This document shows positions 56,775-64,000 of a stretch of DNA of 64,000 bases, one piece after another. The DNA is from Dromiciops gliroides (taxonomy: Eukaryota; Chordata; Mammalia; Microbiotheria; Microbiotheriidae), in contig NC_057861.1 in assembly GCF_019393635.1 (NCBI RefSeq), forward strand, positions 355,285,953-355,349,952, given 5' to 3'. A program made the position numbers and the translations under genes. The notes beneath the pieces are model-generated. The model was not told where the DNA came from, ran no database searches, and was given only the letters and a program-made list of their open reading frames with translations. Every line of letters starts with the position of its first letter. The stretch's first letter is position 1.

Positions 56775-56905
56775 CTTTTTTTTTTTTTTTGTTTATCCTT
56801 GTTCTTTGTGGGCAAGTTGGTAGGGTGTCTTATGTTTGGGGCCAGATGTGGGCTCAGGACTTCCTGGGTCCAGGGCTGGTGCTTTGTCCACTGTGCCACC
56901 TAGCT
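56775..56905 (-). mobile_element. tRNA-like SINE, antisense, internally deleted
   Basis: T tail, then 'gccagatgtgggctcaggac' and 'ccactgtgccacctagct'. The usual 'gacttgcccagggtcacaca' segment is missing, so about 40 bp have been lost. Confidence 0.85.
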
Positions 56906-58445
56906 AACCCATGATGACATCTTTAAAATAGGGTTGAGGGGTAAACAAAATGCACTGGGGAAGGGGGATGGAATGAGGTAGATTTGGAAGAGGTGGGTTA
57001 CATGAAAGAAACAAGAAAAAAGCTTATAGAGGGGCGGAGAAGAAGGGGAAGGAATGGGGGAATGAGTGAATCTTACTATCATCAGAATTGGAACAAAGAG
57101 GGAAAAAGACACATATTCAAGTGGGTAGAGTAATATATATTTTGCCCTAAGGGAAAATGGTAGGGGAAGGAGATGGGGGAAGGCAAGGGAAGGAGGGAAG
57201 GGCAGATTAGGGGAGGGAGCAGTAATAAGCAAAACACTTTCAAGGAAAGTGAAGATGTTCTGCATAACTGCATATGAATGACATATATTGAATTGCTTGA
57301 TTTTATAGGGAGGGTTGAGGAGGGAAGGAGGAAGAAAAATTTAGAACACAGAATTAACTCAAAGGTGTTAATGTCATCAGAGTGGGATCAAGGAGGGAAT
57401 AACATACATACCCAATTGGGAGGAGTAATCTATTTAACCCTACAGGAAAGTAGTAGGCAAATAGGATAATGAGGGAAGGAAGGGTGAAAGAAGGAAGGGC
57501 AGAGCAGGGGTGGGGTCAGTCAGAATTAAAACACTCTTGAGGAAGAATAGGGTAAAAGAAGATAGAAAATAGAGTAAATATCATGGTAAGGGAATAGGAT
57601 GGAGGAATGGAGGAAAATATTTATGATGACTGACTATAATGGCAACATCTGTGGTATCTACTCTGCTAGGCTATTGTGAAGAAAATTCTTTGAGAAGTTT
57701 AAGGTACTATATAAAAGTTATGATGAACAGGATCCTATCAGAAAAATCTGGAAAGACATACATGAATTGAAGCAGAGTGAAATGTACTGTAAACAAAATA
57801 ACAGCAATAGTGTAAGATGATCTGCTGGGGAGCACATGGTTATTTTCAGCAAGGCAATGATCCAATATGACTCTGAAGGACTTATGAAAATTGCAGTTGA
57901 AGGGGTGGAGCCAAGATGGTGGAGAGGAAGCAGCAAGCTGCCTGAGCTCTCCTTCTGTTCCCTGAAAAATAACATTAAATCAAGCCTCTGGACGATAATT
58001 TAGAAGACTACAGAGATAATTTAGAAGACTTCAGGATAAGGTCTGTCTAACTCAGGAAAAAGGGAGGCCCAGCACAGGGAAGCCCAGCACAGAGGCGGTC
58101 AGGCCAAGTCAGCAGGAGCTGCAGGCCACAGCCTAACAACTGAGGCCCCTGGAACCTGGCTCAAAAATCTGGTGGCCAAGAAGGACAATGGAAAAACCTA
58201 CCTGCACCGGCCAGGAGGGCAGGCTGCCTGTGGGGTTGTGAGCAGGACAGACCGGATCTGGCGCCTGGCTGAGTGTACCCAGACAGGAAGTGGTGCAGGG
58301 GGGGTGAACTACACACACTATAAAGGCCTCAGAGTAAAAAGCCGGTCAGATAGCACCTATCCCCCTGCACAAGAACCCCAAAACAGGGACCCTGGTGCCC
58401 CCAGAGCAGACCTCAACTTAAAGAATAAATAAATAAGCTGCAATA

Positions 58446-59440
58446 ATGAGTAAGAAGCAAAAAAGAGAACTCTCCATTGAAAGCTTCTGTATCAATAGGG
58501 AAGAAGCCAACACAAACTCAGATGAGGACAATACCCTCAAATTGCGTACATGTGAAGCCTCCTGAGGGAAGGTCAATTGGACTCAAGAACAAAAAGCCTT
58601 CCTGGAAGAGCTCAAAAATGATTTCAAAAATCAATTGAGAGAGGTAGAAGAAAAAATGGGGAGAGAAATGAAAGGAAAACAAGAAAACTATGAAAAAAGA
58701 ATCAGTAGTTTGGAAAAGGAAGCACAAAGATTGACTGGCCAAATGGAAAAAAAAGTGCATAATTTCACTGAAGAAAACAATGCCTTAAAAAATTCATTGG
58801 GCCAAATGTAAAAAAAGGTGCATAATCTTATTGAAGAAAACAATGCCTTAAAAAATTCATCTGGCCAAATGGAAAAAAAAAAAGGTGCATAATCTTACTG
58901 AAGAAAACAATGCCTTAAAAATTAAAATTGGACAGTTGGAAGATAAGGAATCCATGAGACACCAGGAATCAGTCAAGCAGAATCAAAAGAATGAAAAAAT
59001 TAGAAGAAAATGTGAAATACCTCACTGGAAAGACAACTGATCTGGAAAACAGATCGAGGAGAGACAATTTGAGAATCATTGGACTACCTGAAAGCCATGA
59101 CCCGAAAAAGAATCTAGACACCATTTTCCAGGAAATTATTAAGGAGAACTGCCCTGATATCATAGAAGCAGAGGATAAAATCATCATTGAAAAAATCCAC
59201 CGATCACCTCCTGAAAGAGACCCCAAAAGGAAAACTCCAAGGAATATTATAGCCAAATTCCAGAATTATCAGGTGAAGGAGAAAATACTCCAAGCAGCCA
59301 GAAAGAAGCAATTTAAATATCCTGACTCACAATTTAAATATCCTGTGGCTCACAGTCAGGATTGCTCAGGACCTGGCAGCTTCAACATTAAAGGACTGGA
59401 AGGATATAAATATAAATGGTCTTTGATGTTATGATACAAA
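58446..59440 (+). pseudogene. L1 ORF1 pseudogene (copy C)
   Basis: ATG at 58446 begins MSKKQKRELSIESFC and meets a stop at about 58562. The coiled coil follows (58570-58990), where a unit of about 60 bp ('gaagaaaacaatgcctta') occurs three times. The frame 58991-59434 is open and holds RRDNLRIIGLPES (RRM), HRSPPERDP and IIAKFQNYQVKEKILQAARK (C-terminal domain). A small duplication ('aatttaaatatcctg', about 59310-59345) and a deletion of about 0.34 kb after 59402 remove the C-terminal end. ORF1p would be an RNA-binding trimer if intact. Confidence 0.9.
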
Positions 59441-59854
59441 AAAAAAATGAAGGGGTCAAAAAGGGAGTCTATGGGGAGGAGAGGAAAGGGGAGATGGAAT
59501 AGGATGAATTATATCATATGAAGAGGTGAAAAAAAACCTATTTCAATAGAGGGAAAGAAAGGAGGGGTGAACATTGTTTCAACCCTACTCTCATTAGATT
59601 TGTTTCAAAGAGGGAAGAACATATACATTCATTGGGATAAAGAAACTTAACTCATTCTTTAGGGAAGGAAAGCAGGAAGGGAAAGTGGGGGACTGATAGA
59701 AGGGAGGACAAAAGCAAGGGAGAAAAGGGTAAAGAAAAGGGAGGGGGGTGATAAAAAGGGAGGGCAGATTGGGGGAGGCAGGGTAAGAAGTAAAATGTCG
59801 GTGAGGAGGAATAGGGTGAAAGTAGGGGGGAAAAGTACAAAGGGGGTAAATAGA

Positions 59855-62800
59855 ATGGAGGGGAATAGACAGTCAGTAATAATAACTGTGAATGTGAATG
59901 GGATGAGCTCACCTATAAAACGGAAGCAAATTGCAGAGTGGATTAAAAACCAGAATCCTACAATATGCTGTTTACAAGAAACACATTTGAAGCAGAGAGA
60001 TACACACAGAATAAAGGTAAAATGCTGGAGCAGAATATATTATGCTTCAGCTAAAGTAAAAAAAGCAGGGGTAGTAATCCTTATCTCAGACAAAGTGCAG
60101 GCAAAAATAGATCTCATCAAAAGAGATAAGGAAGGAAATTACATCTTGCTAAAAGGTACTATAGATAATGAAGTAATATCAATATTAAATATGTATGCGC
60201 CAAGTGGTATAGCATCCAAGTTCTTAGAGGAGAAGTTAAATGAATTACAAGAGGAATTAGACAGTAATATTATACTAGTGGGGGATCTGAATCTCCCACT
60301 CTAAGAATTAGATAAATCTAGCTGAAAAATAAATAAGAAAGAAGTGAAAGAGGTGAATAGATTACTAGAAAAGTTAGACATGATAGATGTCTGGAGAAAA
60401 TAAAATGGGGATATAAAGGAATATACCTTTTTTCAGCAGTACATGGCACATTCTCAAAAATTGACGATTTATTAGGGCACAAAAACATTATAGTCAAATG
60501 TAGAAAGGCAGAAATAGTAAATGCATCCTTTTCAGATCATGATGCAATAAAAATTACATGTAAGAAAGAGCCATGGAAAAGTAGAATGAAAATCTATTGG
60601 AAACTAAATAATTTCATTCTAAAGAATGAATGGGCCAAACAACAAATAATAGAAACAATCAGTAACTATATGCAAGAGAATGACAACAATGAAACAACAT
60701 ACCAAAATCTATGGGATGCAGCCAAAGCAGTGCTTAGGGGAAAATTTATAGCTCTAAATGCTTGCATGAATAAAAAAGAGAAAGAGGAGATTAATGAATT
60801 GGGCATGAAACTTAAGAAACTAGAAAAAGAACAAATTAGAAATCCCCAGTTAGATACTACATTAGAGATCCTGAGAATTAAAGGAGAAATTAATAAGACT
60901 GAAAGCAAAAAAAAAAAACTATAGAATTAATCAATAAAACTAAGAGCTGGTTTTATGAAAAAACAATAAAATAGAAATAATATTGGTTAATTTGATTTAA
61001 AAAAAGAAAGAAGAAAACCAAATTACCAGTATCAAAAATGAAAAGGTTGATGTTACCACCAGTGAAGTGGAAATTTAATCAATAATTAGGAATTATTTTG
61101 CCTAACTGTATGCCAATAAATTTGACAATCTAAATGAAATGGATGAATATTTACAAAAATACAAACTGCCCAGGATAACTGAAGAGGAAAGAAAATCCTT
61201 TAATAAACCCATATTAGAAAAAGAAATTGAACAAGCCATTAATGAACTCCCTAAGAAAAAATCCCCAGGGCCATGTGGGATTTACAGGTGAATTTTACCA
61301 AACATTTAAAGAACAATTAATTCCAATATTTTACAAATTATTTGGAAAAATAGGTGAAGAAGGAGTTCTACCAAATTCGTATTATGCCACAAATATGGTG
61401 GTGATACCAAATCCAGGCAAAGCAAAAACAGAAAAAGAAAATTATAGACCAATTTCCCTAATGAATATTGATGCTAAAATCTTAAATAAGATATTAGCAA
61501 GGAGATTACAGCAAGTGATCACCAGGATAATACACTATGACCAGGTGGGATTTCTACCAGGAATGGACTGGTTCAACATTAGGAAAACTATTAACATAAT
61601 CAACCACATCAATAAGAAAAACAACCAAAATCATATGATTATTTCAATAGATGCAGAGAAAGCTTTTGACAAAATACAGCACCCATTCCTAATAAAAACA
61701 CTTGAGAGTTTAGGAATAGGTGGAGCTTTCCTTAAAATAATAAACGGTATCTACCTAAAACCATCAGCAAGTATTATATGCAATGGAGATCAATTAGAGG
61801 CCCTCCCAATAAGATCAGGGGTGAAACAGGGATGTCCATTATCACCCCTATTATTTAATATTGTACTAGAAATGTTAGCTTTAGCAATCAGAGAAGAGAA
61901 AGGAATTAAAGGAATTAGAATAGGCAAGGAGGAAACAAAACTATCATTCTTTGCAGATGATATGATGGTATACTTAAAGAATCCTAGAGAATCAAATCAA
62001 AAATTACTTGAAACAATTAACAACTTTAGCAAAGTAGCAGGATATAAAATAAATCCACATAAATCATCAGCATTTCTATACATGACCAACAAAGTCCAGC
62101 AGCAAGAGATAGAAAAAGAAATTCCATTTAAAATAACGGTAGATAATATAAAATACTTGGGAGTCTACTTGCCAAGACAAACCCAGGAACTCTATGAACA
62201 CAACTACCAAACACTCTTCACACAAATCAAATCAGATCTAAATAATTGGAAAGATATCAATTGCTCATGGATAGGCAGAGCTAATATAGTAAAAATGACA
62301 ATACTACCTAAATTAATTTACTTATTCAGTGCCATACCAATCAGACTACCTAAAAATTATTTTATAGAGCTAAAAAAAGTAACAACAAAATTCATATGGA
62401 AAAACAAAAAATCAAGAAAATCCAGGGAAATAATGAAAAAAAAAATTCACAGGTAGGTAGGTTAGCAGTACCAAACTTGGAAATTTACTATAAAGTGGCA
62501 GTCATCAAAACTATCTGGTACTGGCTAAAAAATAGAGTAGTAGATCAATGGAATAGGCTAGGCACAGGAAATGCAGTAGTAAATGACACTAGTAATGTAG
62601 TGTTTGATAAAGGCAAAGACTCCAGCTTCTGGGATAGGAACTCAGTATTTGACAAAAACTGCTGGGAAAACTGGAAGATAGTATGGCAGAAATTAGGCAT
62701 AGACCAACATCTTACACCTTATACTAAAATAAGATCAAAACAGATACATGATTTAGACATAAGAGGTGATACCATAGGAAAATTAGGAGAGAAAGGAATA

Positions 62801-63017
62801 GTCCACCTATCAGATCTTTGGAAAGGAAAACAGTTTATGACCAGACAAGAGATAGAATTTATTATAAAATGCAAAATGGATGATTTTGATTACATTAAAT
62901 TTAAAAACATTGTACAAATAGAAGCAATGCATACAAAATTAGAAGGGAGGCAGAAAGCTGGGAAACAATTTTAATGGCCAGTACTTCTGATAAAGGCCTC
63001 ATTTCTAAAATATATAG
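59855..63017 (+). pseudogene. L1 ORF2 pseudogene: endonuclease and reverse transcriptase (copy C)
   Basis: ATG at 59855 gives TVNVNGMSSPIKRKQIAEW. The endonuclease keeps QETHL (Glu), MYAPSG (Tyr) and GDLNLPL (Asp, Asn), then stops at 60302. SDH follows near 60533. After a frameshift near 61275 the RT frame (to 62456) is open and keeps [12 protein letters not shown] (motif A Asp), [15 protein letters not shown] (motif B) and FFADDMMVY (motif C, both Asp). Another shift near 62440 leads to the frame 62396-62974 (thumb and C-terminal region). All catalytic residues seen are present, but the reading frame is broken. Confidence 0.93.
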
Positions 63018-63453
63018 TGTGATTTTTAAAATCTAAATTGTGGTCCCCTTAAATTAGAAATTTCAGCACCATTCTTTGGGCATTAAGCATTTATTAAAGC
63101 ATATAAGAATTCACAAGGAGTTCAGAAAGTTAAGAAAAGGCCTATCTTCCATAGAGTTCCAGCCTGGATGGGTTCTTCCTCAAGTCCTCCTCCACAAGCC
63201 TGCTTCATTCAGAAATTCTCTCCAGCAAACTGATTGTGGAAGCTTTTTATAGGTCTGGAACAGACTGCATCAAGCTGATTGGTTGGTGTCATCCAAATCT
63301 ATTGGTTCTGAAGGGGTTCTCAAGGTGTGATTACAATCCAGTTAACTTGAAGTAGGCTAATCAGCAGTTAATCACTCCCACTTGAATCAATCAGTCTAGA
63401 TTAATCTCCAGGTGTGTCTTTGAGTATCTGCTAAATCCCATTATTTCATCACA
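63018..63453 (-). mobile_element. Solo LTR of an endogenous retrovirus, antisense
   Basis: 436 bp with ends TGTGATTTTT...TTTCATCACA and perfect 4-bp TSD ATAG (63014-63017, 63454-63457) inside L1 ORF2. On the minus strand it has a TATA-box-like CCTATAAAAAGCT (about 63240-63252) and a polyadenylation signal AATAAA (63090-63095) followed by 'tgcttaatgcccaaag', the same text as the LTR at 35398-35848. It carries no coding sequence. Because it sits in the youngest L1, it is among the latest insertions here. Confidence 0.93.
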
Positions 63454-63457
63454 ATAG

Positions 63458-64000
63458 GGAACTAAATCAAATTTATAAGCATCCAAGTCATTCCCCAATT
63501 GAGAAATGGTCAAAGGATATGAACAGGTTTCTGATGAAGAAACCAAAGCTATCTATTCCCATATGAAAAAATGCTCTAAATCTCTAATGATTAGAGAGAT
63601 GCAAATTAAAACAACTCTGAGGTACCACCTGACACCTATCAGATTGGCTAAAATGACAAAAAAGGAAAATAATAAATGTTGGAGAAGCTGTGGGAAAATT
63701 GGAACACTATTGCATTGTTGGTGGAGCTGTGAACTGATCCAGCCATCCTGGAGAGCAATTTGGAATTATGCCCAAAGGGTGATAAAGCTGTGCATACCCT
63801 TTGACCCAGCAATACCACTTTTAGGTCTTTTGCCCAAAGAAATTATGGAAAGGGGAAAGGGGAAAGGGACCCACATGTACAAAAATATTTATAGCTGCTC
63901 TTTATGTGGTGGCAAGGAATTGGAAGTTGAGGGGATGCCCATCAATTGGGGAATGGCTGGACAAGTTGTGGTATATGAATGTAATAGAATACGATTCTGC
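63458..64000 (+). pseudogene. L1 ORF2 C-terminal part (copy C), cut by the window end
   Basis: ORF2 resumes right after the LTR TSD ('ggaactaaatcaaatttata'). The C-terminal region is recognisable from [17 protein letters not shown] and FDPAIPLLGLLPKEIMERG. A local triplication of 'ggaaagg' at 63848-63867 alters the frame region. The 3' UTR lies beyond the window. Confidence 0.9.

Larger units (their letters stand above)
55105..57895 (+). mobile_element. HAL1-like L1 derivative with duplicated linker (copy 3)
   Basis: Order: GC-richer leader (55130-55640), decayed ORF1 (about 55725-56590), two polypurine linkers in tandem (56930-57250 and 57300-57570), then, without any endonuclease or RT sequence, a MIR-like scrap (about 57640-57715) and an L1/HAL1 3' UTR ('gatcctatcagaaaaatctg'). 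The 3' UTR is cut at 57895 by the L1 that follows. It differs in its deletion from copies 1 and 2. A SINE is nested at 56775-56905. Confidence 0.75.
57896..64000 (+). mobile_element. L1 (copy C), best preserved, continues past the window
   Basis: Starts 'aggggtggagccaagatggt' at the point where the HAL1-like 3' UTR is interrupted. Leader of about 550 bp, ORF1 from 58446, polypurine linker (59640-59855), ORF2 from about 59855 with recognisable endonuclease, RT and C-terminal parts. A solo LTR (63018-63453) lies in ORF2. The window ends inside ORF2's last part, so the 3' UTR and TSD are not visible. Premature stops, frameshifts and an ORF1 deletion make it inactive. Confidence 0.95.

Noticed and set aside
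61227..62974. L1 ORF2 frames as an active reverse transcriptase gene
   Set aside because: Endonuclease stop, frameshifts near 61275 and 62440, an LTR in the frame and a damaged ORF1 make this a dead copy despite intact catalytic motifs.
1..64000. CRISPR arrays, operons, phage or bacterial features
   Set aside because: No repeat-spacer structure and no bacterial-type gene organisation; the repeat content is mammalian.

Overview
This window looks like AT-rich intergenic or deep-intronic DNA from a marsupial, most likely an Australian (australidelphian) one. The evidence is the repeat content. About twenty short tRNA-like SINEs start with GGGGCAGCTAGGTGG and end in A-rich tails, the style of the marsupial WSINE1/CORE-SINE group. 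There are also CORE-SINEs with an RTE/BovB-like 3' tail, marsupial-type L1 elements, and old CR1/L3, L2 and MIR remnants. I found no exon of a functional host protein gene, no structural RNA gene and no CRISPR array. The only recognisable host-gene sequence is a processed RPS3 pseudogene. Family names are recalled by eye and were not checked against a repeat library.

Layout. 1-3.5 kb: mostly unassigned DNA, a CORE-SINE and a CR1/L3 3' end carrying a SINE. 3.5-11.8 kb: one full-length decayed L1 (+) bounded by an 11-bp target-site duplication (TSD), carrying two SINEs and a 5'-truncated antisense L1 that itself carries a SINE. 11.8-21.5 kb: old L1, L2 and MIR relics, plus a 120-bp inverted copy of a local segment flanked by 29-bp direct repeats. 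21.6-26.5 kb: an L1 with an inverted 5' half (twin-priming geometry), whose inverted part carries the RPS3 retrocopy. 26.6-46.3 kb: sparse repeats, a 180-bp direct duplication, a mariner-like MITE, the 3' end of an unusual non-LTR element, a possible reverse-transcriptase relic, two solo LTRs, an L2 end and microsatellites. 46.3-57.9 kb: three L1-derived elements lacking most of ORF2 (HAL1-like, 'half-LINE') mixed with SINEs. 57.9-64.0 kb: the best-preserved L1 in the window, inserted in the 3' UTR of a HAL1-like element, carrying a third solo LTR and running off the window end.

How the parts relate. The L1 lineage supplied the machinery (endonuclease and reverse transcriptase in ORF2). The A-tailed SINEs and the RPS3 retrocopy carry L1-style TSDs of about 12-18 bp, so they were probably moved by L1. 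The HAL1-like elements keep ORF1 and the 3' UTR but not the enzyme, so they would also need L1 in trans. The CORE-SINEs with RTE-like tails would have used a different LINE. The solo LTRs (4-bp TSDs) come from an endogenous retrovirus family of which no internal part is present. Nesting gives a relative chronology: CR1/L3, L2 and MIR are oldest; then old L1; then HAL1-like and the full-length L1s; then SINEs and LTRs.

No new gene system was found. The most interesting structures are the ORF2 deletion shared by two HAL1-like copies, the templated inverted insertion with long TSDs, the non-L1 LINE fragment, and the solo LTR family.
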